DNA from: Sternotherus odoratus
Lineage: Eukaryota > Chordata > Testudines > Kinosternidae
Direction of reading: 5' to 3'
DNA length: 64,000 nt
Assembly: GCA_032164245.1 (NCBI GenBank)
Contig: JAVMKO010000020.1
Span: forward strand, 7,963,206-8,027,205
Below are positions 45,411 through 55,586 of the stretch, piece by piece. Within the stretch, counting starts at the first letter, position 1. Every line of letters starts with the position of its first letter. The notes under the pieces were generated by a model. That model ran no database searches and was not told the origin of the DNA. It saw only the letters and a program-made list of their open reading frames with translations. Position numbers and translations under genes: made by a program.

Positions 45411-47275
45411 CTTTAGATTGGGCTCCTGGAGCCAGCTCCAAACCCCACTGAAGACATCTTTACATTGACTTCTGTGGCTTTGGATCAGGTCCCTTTTAAT
45501 ACGGATGCAAGAGAATAATTTGTACTGTCAATAATTCTGTTTGTCAGTGATAAAAAAAATCAGAAACTAAAAGGTATAAAGCAAAATAAACCCTTGAGAG
45601 GCGACAGATTACTGAGCATTGGCCTGTCAAATCTAAAGCAATGTTAGTTACATAAACCCACAAACAATTTAGCAGTCATCTAGATGAAGAAACCAGGCAA
45701 TAAACCGCTTGCTTAAATTTAGAACCATTACTCATCTCCTCACACCTCCAACTTTTCTTTTTTGTTCTTTTAATCTCTTCTGCAAATATTTATTTTTAGA
45801 GGAACTTGCTGCACTTAAGCGAATGCACAGCAACAGGGCCCAAAATACCATCTCTCAGAATTAATTCTAGGGTGGTTATTTATTTATTTATTTATTCATT
45901 CCCTCTTACAGCACAACAACTAAAATTATACTGCTTGCTGTGTTCCAAGCATCCTCTCCCCTTGTCCGTCCCCATTTGTATATGAAAAATACATGCAGCC
46001 AATGTGCAGTGGCTTGACTGGACTAATTCTGGTTAATGGTGTTGAAAAGCACTTGGTGGCTTTCATTTATCCGGCACTTCCAAGTTTTGAAATAATTTTC
46101 TGGATTAACTATAGCAGACGGGAGGCCGATCTGAAGTGGTTTCAGTTCTCTGGGGAAAAAAAGGAGACTTCAGTTCTAATACCAGCCGTGATCACTTCTA
46201 ATTGTTCAAGTGTTGGGCATGTGGACTGTTTAGGGGGCTTTGTGCAGACTTTTGCATACAAACATCTCTAACTCAGAAGAGCTAAGAGGATTTTGTGCCT
46301 GTGAATCTGTTTAGAAAATTTCTTTTGCTCTTTGGAGCCATTAATGTTGAAATATTTTCTTAGATATGCTGCTACTCAGAATGAAAATTGTGGCTAACAA
46401 TTAACCCATGATACTTTAAGATCTCAAACAACTTGACAAGGTTAGCATATTATTTACATACTTCTATTATTATAGCTGATGATGTTTCTATTAACAATCA
46501 TTTATATTGTGGTAACATTCAAACATGTTTAGGGCCCCTGTGTACAAATGTATGCGAGACAGTCTAATTTTTTTTTACGTTTTTGGTTAAAATGTTCTCT
46601 CTCTTACTCATATCCACACAAACTAACAACAGTGAAGCAAGATACTTATTCCAAAATGCATCTTAAAGCTTCTTAAGAAGAGATATTATTTGTCTTGAGA
46701 ATTTTTTTACTTAGATATTTTATCTTAGTGTTATACTTAAATATGCAGCCATGGAAAATAACCCTATTGTTAGATGTTGCCGCTGTAAAATAAGCATGTA
46801 GTCAGATGTGTGACATAGTCACATCTGGTTATTAACAGCATTCTCAGTTCACAAAAAGCATCTAAAGATTGGCCAGGCTTGGAATCCTGGCTATTGACTA
46901 TTTTTCAGTCCACCTAAATTCTCCCATCACCTGATAACTCAAAAGTAGGGTAATTCCTGTAGGGCTCCTGGTTTACTTTTAGAAATGGTCCCAGTGCACT
47001 TAGGGCCTGATCTTGGGAAAAGCTGAGTGCTTCATTCAACCTTTCTACACATAATGAGTATATAGCATCACCCCTGACAAGTCATATAATGTCCATTTAG
47101 TTAATTGTTTCTTATTATCTGAAGTGCAGGTACCAATTTTCACCTATAGATTAATTTGAATGAGCACTTTGGTAATAGTGAAGAGAACTCTTCCTTTATT
47201 TAAGAGGATTTTGGACAGACAGAAATAGCAGAAAGGTATCTAACAAAAATAAATGTCTTTTAATTTGGCAGCACA
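45411..47275. other. Unique sequence; (TTTA)n at 45873-45897
   Basis: 'ttatttatttatttatttat' is a short tetranucleotide run. The remaining AT-rich sequence shows no recognisable gene or repeat; the longest frame is 92 codons at 45993. Confidence 0.4.
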
Positions 47276-47545
47276 GTTTAGGGGTTAGAACAGGAATCAG
47301 GTTTCAAGTTTTTTGATTTCAGAGTTCTGCAAAGTCCATCTTTTTTCCTTAAGATTTGGAGAGGAGATGGACTGGTGGGATGTCTACACAGTAAAGTGAA
47401 TGGGGAGTTGTTATTGTGAAGCTGTTCTGTTATTTCTGGAGTAGTGTCATTAATGTATTGGCTTCTGAGTAGTTGTGTGACTCTGGGAAAATCACTGATA
47501 CACCCCCTATGCCTCAGTTTACATATCTCAAAACAAGCAGTTTTA
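47276..47545 (+). repeat. MIR/CORE-SINE-like pieces
   Basis: 'gtttaggggttagaacagga' near 47277 looks like a tRNA-like head, and 47467-47545 has 'ttgtgtgactctgggaaaat', 'cactgatacaccccctatgc' and 'ctcagtttacatatctcaaa'. They may be one copy with a diverged or inserted middle. Confidence 0.55.
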
Positions 47546-47586
47546 ACTCAGTTAATGCTTTGAAATGGATCATGCTGTGGAAGTGT

Positions 47587-47771
<185 letters not shown>

Positions 47772-48299
47772 AATCCTGGCAGGTTCTCCATGCGGGTGGA
47801 CCTCTGAACAGGAAGGAAATCAACTGGACTATTTCAGTATGGAGCTTTTGGTTTGTCGGTGATCATCCAAATTAGCACATGCCTTGGATAGACTATAATC
47901 ATGGGACTGTTTCTAGAAGAGCCAGACTCTTCTTGCAGTCAGTGAGAGCTGCATGTGCTCAACATCTCTGTAAATCAGGCCCCATTAACTGGATCTCACA
48001 CACAGCTCACTTAGTGAATTACCTAACCCCTACTTAGTACAGCATGACCTTGCATTTCTCACTGATCAGCCGAAGACACACTTCGGCAGAAATCCCTGTT
48101 ACTAAAAATGGCTGAGAAGTATCCATTAATCACACGGAGCACTAACAGTTTCTTTATGCTCTCTGCCAAACAGAGGCAGGAGCCCTATGTTCCTTTTACT
48201 TGTCAACATGAAATGCATGCCGCATATCAGAACTCTGTCTGCTAGTCTGTAGGGAGAGACAGCTTTTCTAAACCTCGTTAATTTTTTCCTGGAAGGTTG
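47772..48299. other. Unique sequence, no feature recognised
   Basis: No gene or repeat recognised. Confidence 0.4.
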
Positions 48300-49150
48300 T
48301 CTCAAGAGTTTGTTCATGGATGGACTACTGCTTTCATACCTGTCTAGAACAGAACTTCTTGTTGTCGCAGTTCAGGGCAACTGCGGCTCTCTTCCCTCTC
48401 CACGGCCCAACAAGGACACCCGGTCTCAGGCTCCTTGCTCCCCGGCCATCACCTTTCTTGAGTGCAGATGTGTTTCCTTCTCCCTCCCTCTTGATTGAGA
48501 TTTTTCTAGGGTGAAGAGTTCCCTCCTTATATTGTGATATCCCCAGTGAGACACAGCGCCTAAATAGAAGTGTCTCTGCTTTGCCTTCTGTTTGAAGGCT
48601 AGGAACAGGGTAATTGCCCACATTGTTCTTTCTAAGCAAGCGCATTTATTGTTAAGGTAAAAGCATTACTGAAAAAAAAACATGTTAAGATCCATAAAAG
48701 AACATAAACATGCTTCAGATATGCTTACCAGAGATCTTCCCAACTCCAACAATGGGTCTGCTCATTGTCAGCCCTTCCCTAAAGACCGGGCCCCTCTTGG
48801 ATAGAAGATCCTATCTATTTACTGGATCAGAAACCAGGCCCCAAATCCAGCTATTTACCCAAAAGACCTTTCTTTGTCTGTTGGTCTTTGGAGAATCCAG
48901 TGTGAACTGGTATATGTGAAGCTTCACATGTGGTGGTACCTTTCTGGGGGTGTTAGAACCTGGCTGATTTGCCTTAATCACTACCTATTGCTCTTAGTTC
49001 CTGGAGAACTATGGTTGCCTTCCCACATAGGGTAGAACTAAATCCCACATTTATTTAAAAAATGGAACAAATATACTGTATGGGGTTGCAATGTTTATCT
49101 CAAGTCCTCCATAGAGAAGTTAGTTGCAATCCCAGCCCACAGTGATACAT
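48300..49150. repeat. Long unclassified interspersed repeat, copy 2
   Basis: About 0.85 kb, the second half colinear with 40055-40580. It has the words 'gcatttattgttaaggtaaa', 'atttactggatcagaaacca' and 'actgtatggggttgcaatgt'. I recall this as a moderately repeated turtle sequence but cannot assign a class; no reverse transcriptase or transposase motif is visible. Edges are approximate. Confidence 0.5.
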
Positions 49151-49324
49151 GTATTTAATATCATACGGTCTTTCAAGAGTATTGCCTTATCTGTCACTCT
49201 TGCATAATTATTGTTCCAGTGGGGAATTCATCTGAGCTGGTCTTCAATACAGTCACCAACATGAGTCTGCAGGATCTGATTCTATAATGTTTATATGGTC
49301 ATGGTCTATGTTGTTTTACCCAGA

Positions 49325-49412
49325 AGCGGTGTAGTATGATGGCTAGAACTGAATATTATGAAACAGGACTTATGGATCCCAGCATTGGCTCTGTCGCTAA
49401 CTTGCCTTCATT
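49325..49412 (+). repeat. MIR/CORE-SINE-like head
   Basis: 'gcggtgtagtatgatggcta', 'gaactgaatattatgaaaca' and 'cagcattggctctgtcgcta' follow the tRNA-like head to core order. Confidence 0.5.
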
Positions 49413-49694
49413 ACAAGAGGAGTCAGGCTATGTGCCCATGTGAGGGAATAGACCTTTTGACTTCCTACATGGGATACCTGGTTCTTAGGTCCATGTGTGA
49501 CAGGAAAGAGTAGCTGGGGCTTGTTACCTGCTTACTCCCTTTCTGGGGCAACTGAGGCTGGGTTTGGGCTGATCCTTTCCCCCCACTCCTTATTTGCCCA
49601 AGTAGCAAAGCCAGAGCTTGTGGGGAGCAATTTACTGCAGGCATAAATGGGCAGAGGGATATCAGAGGCAGTTGAGAATCACAGGAGCATCTCT

Positions 49695-49822
49695 AGAATC
49701 AGAGAGGTAGCCGTGTTAGTCTGGAATAGCAGAGGTAACAGAGTCCTGTGGCACCTTAAAGACTAACTAAAGTATCAAAGCATAAGCTTTCTTGGGCTAA
49801 TACCCACTTCATCGGATGCAAG
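49695..49822 (+). mobile_element. Short TSD-flanked repeat, copy D (full length, 128 bp)
   Basis: The reference copy for this window: begins 'agaatcagagaggtagccgt' and ends 'catcggatgcaag'. Perfect 13-bp direct repeats 'caggagcatctct' flank it at 49682-49694 and 49823-49835. On the minus strand it reads 'tgcatccgatgaagtgggta' with hairpin gtggg/cccaa then GAAA, where other copies have cccac. No coding capacity and no poly(A) tail. Confidence 0.9.
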
Positions 49823-49835
49823 CAGGAGCATCTCT

Positions 49836-50469
49836 GGGTCCCAGGGCCTCTTAGCATGTGCCCTGTGGTGGTGCGTCTTGTGCATCACCCCTGGCTCTGA
49901 GCTGCCCCGCAAAGACACAGTCTAGCCCTACGTTAACTTGAGTGATCACTTTTTTTTTTTGTGACTTTGGGCCTGGCCCCTGATTCACTGAAGTCAATGG
50001 GAGTCCTTGCACTGACTTCAACAGACTTTGGGTCAGGCTTGAGGAGTGCAGGGTTTAGATGATTGTGCACTTGTGTCTTGGCTGTTAATGCAGCGCTTAC
50101 TGACTACAGTTCTGATGACAAGGGAGTGTGATGGTGGGGGCAGGGATTCTGGTGCTTCGGTCTGTGTGGCATTCTGATGCCAGCCCCCTCTGTGCATTTG
50201 CCATCTTAACTTATGCTGAGCAATCCAACGCCAGGTAAAGTGGGTATAGCAAAGGCACTGGAGTAAAAGGAGCTTTGCTCACAGGGGGCTGAAGAATCAG
50301 GCCCTTTGTAAGGTCATGCACGCTATTCAACTCGGCATCACCATAGGTAATCACAGAACTTCAGTCAACTCCTCTCTTTGTTGTATAGCTTTCACATAGG
50401 CCATCAGGGCCAAATTCTACCCGCTCTCTCTCAGTAATGTAAATCAGGATAGCATATCATTAGCTTTAG
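49836..50469. other. Mostly unique with a 'gaagtcaatggg' repeat trace
   Basis: 49970-50045 has 'cactgaagtcaatgggagtc' and an inverted-looking 'gacttcaacagactttgggt', part of a palindromic dispersed family. Poly(T) at about 49950. Confidence 0.4.
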
Positions 50470-50695
50470 GGAGACATAGTGGATAGAACTCCAGACTAGA
50501 ATTTAGGAAACCTGGTTTCTATTCCTGCTTCTCTCACTGGCCAACCGGGTGACCTTGGGTAAGTTGCTTCACTGCTGTGTGCCTCTGTTTTCCTATCTGT
50601 AAAATGAGGATAATGATACTGACCTCCTCTGTAAAGTGCTTTGAGATCCACTGTTAGAAAGTGCTATATAAGACTTAGATCTTATTTATTTTATG
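50470..50695 (+). repeat. MIR/CORE-SINE-like element, essentially full length
   Basis: The clearest copy in the window: 'gacatagtggatagaactcc' (A-box region), 'cctggtttctattcctgctt' (B-box region), 'gtgaccttgggtaagttgct', 'gtgcctctgttttcctatct', 'gtaaaatgaggataatgata', 'gtaaagtgctttgagatcca' and a 'cttatttattttatgg' tail. Confidence 0.88.
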
Positions 50696-51524
50696 GAGTG
50701 AAATACATTCGTGCCCATCTGATGGAGGGCAGAGTCATGCTCACTTTGCAGCAGCACCAGAACTTTGAAAGGAAAAACATTTCATGGCCACATAGGTCAG
50801 GTACAAGTGATCAGTTAGCACCCAGGGATCAGGAAATCAGACCATTCTGTGGATACGGTAAGATATAACTGTGGTGCAAAGGGAAAAGAGCAGACAATTA
50901 AAAGTGTAGCTCCGGATTCTCAAATTATAGCACAGCGTGTGGCGTGAGATCCTGTTCATGTTCCCAAAGCATGTCACGTGCCATGGGGCTACAGCATTGG
51001 ATTTATTTTCCCCCCCTTCCCTTAATCTCTGCTGCTTGGTAACTGCAGTATTTTTGGGACTGATTCTTCTGCTAATTGCTACCCAGAAATAGTGCCTAAG
51101 TTTGGCAGGGCTTTCAGGAGAAGAATGAAGGATTTTTCGGAGAAAAATAGATCCGTCTAAAAGTGGCATTAAAAAAAAAACACCCTGGTTTAATTCTCTC
51201 TCTCTCTGAAAATTCATCATTCAGGCATATTCAGGATGAGCTGGACTGTGACAAGGACTAGGAGAAGGGGAGTCCCAAAGAGACTGGGCTGCTTTAAAGG
51301 GGCTAATCCTAGCTATTGTCACTGTAGGTCCTGAGAGCCCCAAGTGTGATCCAAACCAGGGGAAGATAGGAGCACTTATTCTTCCTGCTGGGCCTACTCA
51401 GGGAGGTGTACCCAGAGCATGCCTAACTCCGCACAGAACTGCTGGGTGTGGGGAGAGGCGTTCCTTATAATGTAGAGCCCAGTTGTTTGGTTAATCACCT
51501 GGTTCAATTACTCAATCTGATGAG
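50696..51524. other. Unique sequence; short (CT)n at 51197-51207
   Basis: A 127-codon minus frame (51220-50837) lacks motifs. No interspersed repeat recognised. Confidence 0.4.
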
Positions 51525-51750
51525 AAGAGAGGATTTGAGCAGGGATCTGCCACCTCTCAGGTGAGCATCCTAACCAGTGGACTATAGAGGCATAATTACT
51601 CTCTCTCTCTCTGGCCCAATTAATATTTAATTAAAGTGGAATTCAGCAAGCGAGATGGAGAGAGGCACACATCAGAATACACCATAATCCAGTAGTTAGG
51701 GTATTCATCTGAGAGGTGGCAGATCCCCACTCAAACAATGAGGAACCCAA
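51525..51750. repeat. Inverted pair of tRNA-like SINE heads
   Basis: Arms at about 51531-51588 and 51682-51742 are inverted copies: 'gggatctgccacctctcagg' on the left and 'tctgagaggtggcagatccc' on the right. The right arm in plus orientation, 'ccagtagttagggtattcat...', resembles a Pol III head with 'ccccactcaaac' at the B-box site. Between them lie (CT)n and 'ttaatatttaattaa'. Confidence 0.7.
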
Positions 51751-52584
51751 GATTGGAGGCTACTTTGAAAAGCATTGTGCTTTGTCTCTGTTCCTCAGTT
51801 TACCAAAGGCCCAATTGTTAGGCATTTTAATGAGTGGTGAACATTTGTTCTCACAAGGAGCCATATGGATTTCAGTGGGTAGCAAGAATTGCACAGTTGA
51901 GCCTTAAAGCTCATATACTACTCTGATGACATTTCTTGCAAATTAGTAGTAACTTTCCAGAATGGGAGTGAAAATTTGGCATGCTGGGTCCAAAACCCAC
52001 CCAACCAAAGCATCTGTTGCTCCAAAGCTATTAGAAATATATGTTAAATACATTGTCTGAAAGAATTTTATCTGAACCTGTCAGTCAGTAGGTAATGCTG
52101 TAATTATTTTGTACCTAAAGGTGATATAATACTTATCCATTTCAATGTATCTGAGTCACGTTTTTCTGATGGGATTTTGCAGAGAGAAAAACCAGAGGGA
52201 GCTAAAATGCAGGCAACTGTAAGCAACAGCTGAAGGTGTATACTCTAAATGGAAAGCAAAGTGGGGGAGAAAAATCAATGGAGTGGTTTCTGTGTAACAT
52301 TATAATTGAGAAAAAAATCAAAAGGCTAGAGAACTTTCTGGTGCAAGGGCCTCTTAATCAATGCAAGATCAGGTGGCATCATTGATTTCTGCAGACATTG
52401 CTCATATTGGACATTTTTCAGAATTTGTTGTCACTCCTGGGTATATTGTTGTAAGAAAACTACTACTATACTGAGTATGCCTGCTAATTTTTACATACTT
52501 AGTGACAGCCATTACAGTGGAGCTAATCCATCTCAACACATGCACTGTTGCTCAGGGTGTTTTGCTGCTAAAGGCTCTCTCTAG
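51751..52584. other. Unique sequence, no feature recognised
   Basis: AT-rich; no gene or repeat recognised. Confidence 0.4.
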
Positions 52585-52705
52585 TACTGCTTATTATTAT
52601 AACCATAGCATTTTGAGACCCCAGTCTGGATTGGGATCTCTTTGTTCTAGGGGCTGTAGTACACTGGACCCGTCTCCAAAGAGTTTGCAGTTAGAGCTCT
52701 AACTC
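52585..52705 (-). repeat. MIR/CORE-SINE-like tail
   Basis: 'gcattttgagaccccagtct', 'ggggctgtagtacactggac' and 'ccgtctccaaagagtttgca' match the reversed tail at 44070-44205. It abuts the next CR1 fragment. Confidence 0.6.
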
Positions 52706-52716
52706 AGGATATGAGG

Positions 52717-53125
52717 GATTTGATATTTGAAGAGAAGAGTGAGGGGGGATTTGATATTTGAAGAGAAGAGTGAGGGGGGATTTGACAGCAGCCTTCAACT
52801 ACCTGAAAATGGGTTCCAAAGAGGATGAAGCTCAGCTGTTCTCAGTGGTGGCAGACGACAGAACAAGGAGCAATGGTCTCAATTTGCAGTGGGGAAGGTC
52901 TAGGTTGGACATTAGGAAACATTATTTCACTAGGAGGGGGTGAAGCACTGAATGGGTTACCTAGGGCGGTGGTGGAATCTCCTTCCTTAGAGATTTTTAA
53001 GGCCCGGCTTGATAAAGCCCTGGCTGAGATGATTTAGCTGCGGACTGTTCCTGCTTTGAACAGTCAGTTGGACTAGATGACCTGAGGTCTCTTCCAACCC
53101 TGATCTTCTATGATTGTCTGTGATA
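52717..53125 (+). mobile_element. CR1 LINE, 3' end with internal 31-bp duplication
   Basis: Covers the last part of ORF2 and the 3' untranslated end of the same subfamily as 21698-22838. Words include 'cagcagccttcaactacctg', 'acattaggaaacattatttc', 'gttggactagatgacctgag' and a terminal 'cttctatgattgtctgtgat'. Its first 62 bp are two 31-bp units (52717-52747 and 52748-52778). A 61-codon frame at 52758-52943 is a decayed piece of ORF2. Confidence 0.9.
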
Positions 53126-53389
53126 GCAGAGGACTGGACTTGATCAGGAGGTCTACATTCCCTTACGGAAGTTGGGAACTGCCTGGATCTCTTATCTGTG
53201 CATTTCTAGATTCTTGCATCCAGGTTTAATTTTCTTATTATTTTTTTGGATTATTAATTGGCTTCCACTTAAACATACTTTCAGCCTTTGCTTCTTTCTA
53301 ATGAAGTTTTGCATTTACTTACTGGAATTAATTTGACCTGGAAAAAATTGTAAAATTCTTGGTTGGCCTGACACTACTCATATTATTTG
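53126..53389. other. Unique sequence, no feature recognised
   Basis: AT-rich; nothing recognised. Confidence 0.4.
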
Positions 53390-53640
53390 CATTTCAGCAG
53401 TGCTTAGAGGTCTCAGTTGAGATCAGCACCTCAATATGCTCAGTACAGTGTGTGCATATAGTGAGACAGGGCAGGGACTGTGAGCACCTGGCATTGTGGA
53501 TTCCTTTCACTCCTTGAAGCACCACTGTGATTTATTTGTAGTGTCAAGGCGCCTCAAGGTCCCCATGAAATATCAGAGCCCCATTGTGTGAGGCACTGTA
53601 AACACATGGAAACATGTTTTAGGTCCTATCATGTCTTTTA
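53390..53640 (-). repeat. Two adjacent MIR/CORE-SINE-like tail fragments
   Basis: 53400-53500 ('gtgcttagaggtctcagttg', 'aatatgctcagtacagtg') and 53528-53640 ('agagccccattgtgtgaggc', 'actgtaaacacatgg') each carry the reversed tail motif. They may be a tandem duplication of one element. Confidence 0.5.
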
Positions 53641-54222
53641 CTCTCCCAATGTATGCACAGGGTCATTGTTACAACATATCCCAATGCACTCTAACACTGA
53701 GGCATAGTAGGATGAGTTAATGCAAACCCAGCAATTCCATCTTAACTCTGAGCTGTGACACGAATAAAAAAATGACTAATGAACCTCTTCTCCAAAACAC
53801 TGTCTCATTAACAACCTGTCCTCATTACAATGAACAGTTCCATCCCTTATGCACGCACCTCAGCAGCAACGAGCATGGCATACAAGGTTTACCTCTCGTT
53901 ATCTCGCAGGATATTAGGACTGAATGCTCTTCAGTATTAATAAAACTTACCATGAGGCCATCTGACCTCCCAAATTCAACCACAGCCTCAAAGGAGGAAT
54001 TTCAAACATCAGTGGCTTTAACACACTTCTCTTTATCTTTCCTTTGATTTGAACTCCACACACTTCGCAAGTGCCTTGCCTGATACAAATCAATCCCTTC
54101 CAGGCCAAAAATGTGATGTGCAAATGTTCCCAAACATTGGGGTGTAAAATCTAGAGCACTCCAGTGTTTGGGGTGTTGTTGGGTTTTGCATTCAGATTGA
54201 CCCACAAGGGATCCAGGTCCAG
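53641..54222. other. Unique sequence, no feature recognised
   Basis: A 91-codon plus frame at 53772 has no motif. No repeat recognised. Confidence 0.4.
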
Positions 54223-54290
54223 TGTTGCAGGGGGCTTATCTCATTGCCGGGAGAAACGAGGCCTCACACAGGTGGCTAGTTGGAAAGTGG

Positions 54291-54296
54291 TTTATT
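54291..54296 (-). promoter_or_regulatory. LTR polyadenylation signal
   Basis: The minus strand reads AATAAA here, preceded by CC and followed by 'ccactttcc', at the place expected between U3 and U5 of the solo LTR. Confidence 0.6.
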
Positions 54297-54440
54297 GGAG
54301 GGGGCGGCATTTCGTGCTGGGGGGCTTATCTGCCAGCACGGCCGCAATACAAGATGACTGACACGCTCGGGCGGTGCTCAGAATGCCCAAGGAGGAAGCC
54401 CAACCCAAAGAGGTGTGTCAGCACAGATATACCCATGCTC

Positions 54441-54448
54441 ATTTGCAT
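54441..54448 (-). promoter_or_regulatory. Octamer (ATGCAAAT) in the LTR
   Basis: A perfect POU-factor octamer on the minus strand, about 40 bp downstream of the CCAAT box and just upstream of a TATA-like word, as in retroviral U3 promoters. Activity today is unknown. Confidence 0.55.
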
Positions 54449-54769
54449 CTCATACATACTCATCTCATTAATAGCAAGCAACAAACTGATTGGTTACACA
54501 CTTGTTGGTTACGCAGTCCTGCCTTAGTTTCCCCATTTGGTTTCCCACGCATTCATTCTCACACCGACGGGGTAAACACTCATGCAGCTGGGAACTGGTA
54601 CCCAAACACACAGATAACAGCAAGGTCATTCTCAGATAATACCACTATTATGCACTTTCCTGGAGTTGACTTAGAAACGCAACTGCACTTCCTAGAGATT
54701 GCCCGTCACAATATCTTCCGGTCTTAACACCCAGAGTTTAGGTCCATCCCCATTTCTATCAGAAATACA

Positions 54770-55040
54770 GACTATGAGTACAATTTTCAATAGCATTTAA
54801 GGGCCAGCTGTGTAGAAGTATTTTGGCACCTAAAGAGGACTAGTTGGCTTTTCAAAAGCACCTAAGTGCCCAACTCCCATGAAAGTTAAATACCCAGGTG
54901 CTTTTGAAAATCCCACTAGGCACCTATCTGCATCGTTAGGTATCTAAATGCCTTTAAAAATCTCTCTTAGATTCCTAAGAGCCTAAGTCTTTTCTTTTAA
55001 AATGGGACTTAGGAGCTTTTGAAAATTTTATCCCCTGCCT
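54770..55040. repeat. 'gattttcaaa/ggcacctaa' palindromic dispersed repeat
   Basis: A fuller copy of the family at 23640-23935, sharing 'gcttttgaaaatcccactag' and 'gcacctatctgcatc.ttagg'. The halves are inverted ('tggcacctaaagagg' against 'cttaggagcttttgaaaa'), giving foldback potential. Confidence 0.65.
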
Positions 55041-55060
55041 GAATTTACTGGATTATAATA

Positions 55061-55267
55061 ATAAATGGAGATATACCAATCTCCTAGAACTGGAAAGACC
55101 TTGAAGGTCATCGAGTCCAGTCCCCTGCCTACACTAGCAGGATCGAGTACTGTCCCCTGACAGATTTTTTTGCCCCAGATCCCTAAATGGCCCCCTCAAG
55201 GATTGAACTCACAACCCTGGGTTTAGCAGGCCAATGCTCAAACCACTGAGCTATCCCCCCCCCCCCC
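55061..55267 (-). mobile_element. Cry-type turtle SINE (tRNA head, CR1-like tail)
   Basis: Read on the minus strand: a G-run, 'gatagctcagtggtttgagc' with A box (55243-55253), B box 'gttcaatcc' (55200-55208), a tRNA-unrelated body, then 'gggactggactcgatgacct' and 'tctaggagattgg', a CR1-like 3' end, and an ATT-rich tail. This composition is characteristic of the cryptodiran turtle Pol III SINEs. Low divergence of both boxes suggests a fairly young copy. The C13 tract at 55255-55267 lies just outside the head. Confidence 0.92.
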
Positions 55268-55549
55268 GTATGTATGAAAAGGTCCTGAAATTTTACATCA
55301 AGGTTAATAGAATAAGTAAATCTTTCAAATCAAGTGCCTCTATAAAAATAACACTATCTTCAGAATTGTTCCATGTTGGAACAATTTAACTTATTTTGCA
55401 TAAATATAACTATAATGTTGCAGGCATTTCAATCATATCTAACCCTCAAAGAAAACTCTGACTCATCATTTCAGTTTAATCATATCATTGGTTGACAAAA
55501 CAATACAAGAATATATCCTGGTTCCAGCTCACAAGCCTGATTTTCACTT
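55268..55549. other. Unique sequence, no feature recognised
   Basis: AT-rich; nothing recognised. Confidence 0.4.
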
Positions 55550-55586
55550 GGGCTTGTCTACATGGGGTAGTTAACGAGAACAGCAA

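Larger units (their letters stand above)
54223..54729 (-). mobile_element. Solo LTR of an endogenous retrovirus
   Basis: A 507-bp unit with TG...CA ends on either strand ('tgttgcaggg' left, 'ggtcttaaca' right), flanked by the 5-bp near-match 'tccag' (54218-54222) and 'cccag' (54730-54734). Minus-strand signals occur in LTR order: a CCAAT box (attgg at 54489-54493), an ATGCAAAT octamer (54441-54448), a TATA-like 'tatatc' (54428-54433), and AATAAA (tttatt at 54291-54296) about 70 bp from the end. There is no internal viral sequence, so it is a recombination remnant. Confidence 0.75.

Noticed and set aside
55061..55267. Functional tRNA gene on the minus strand
   Set aside because: A and B boxes are present but no complete cloverleaf with acceptor stem follows; the head is joined to a CR1-like tail, so it is a SINE.
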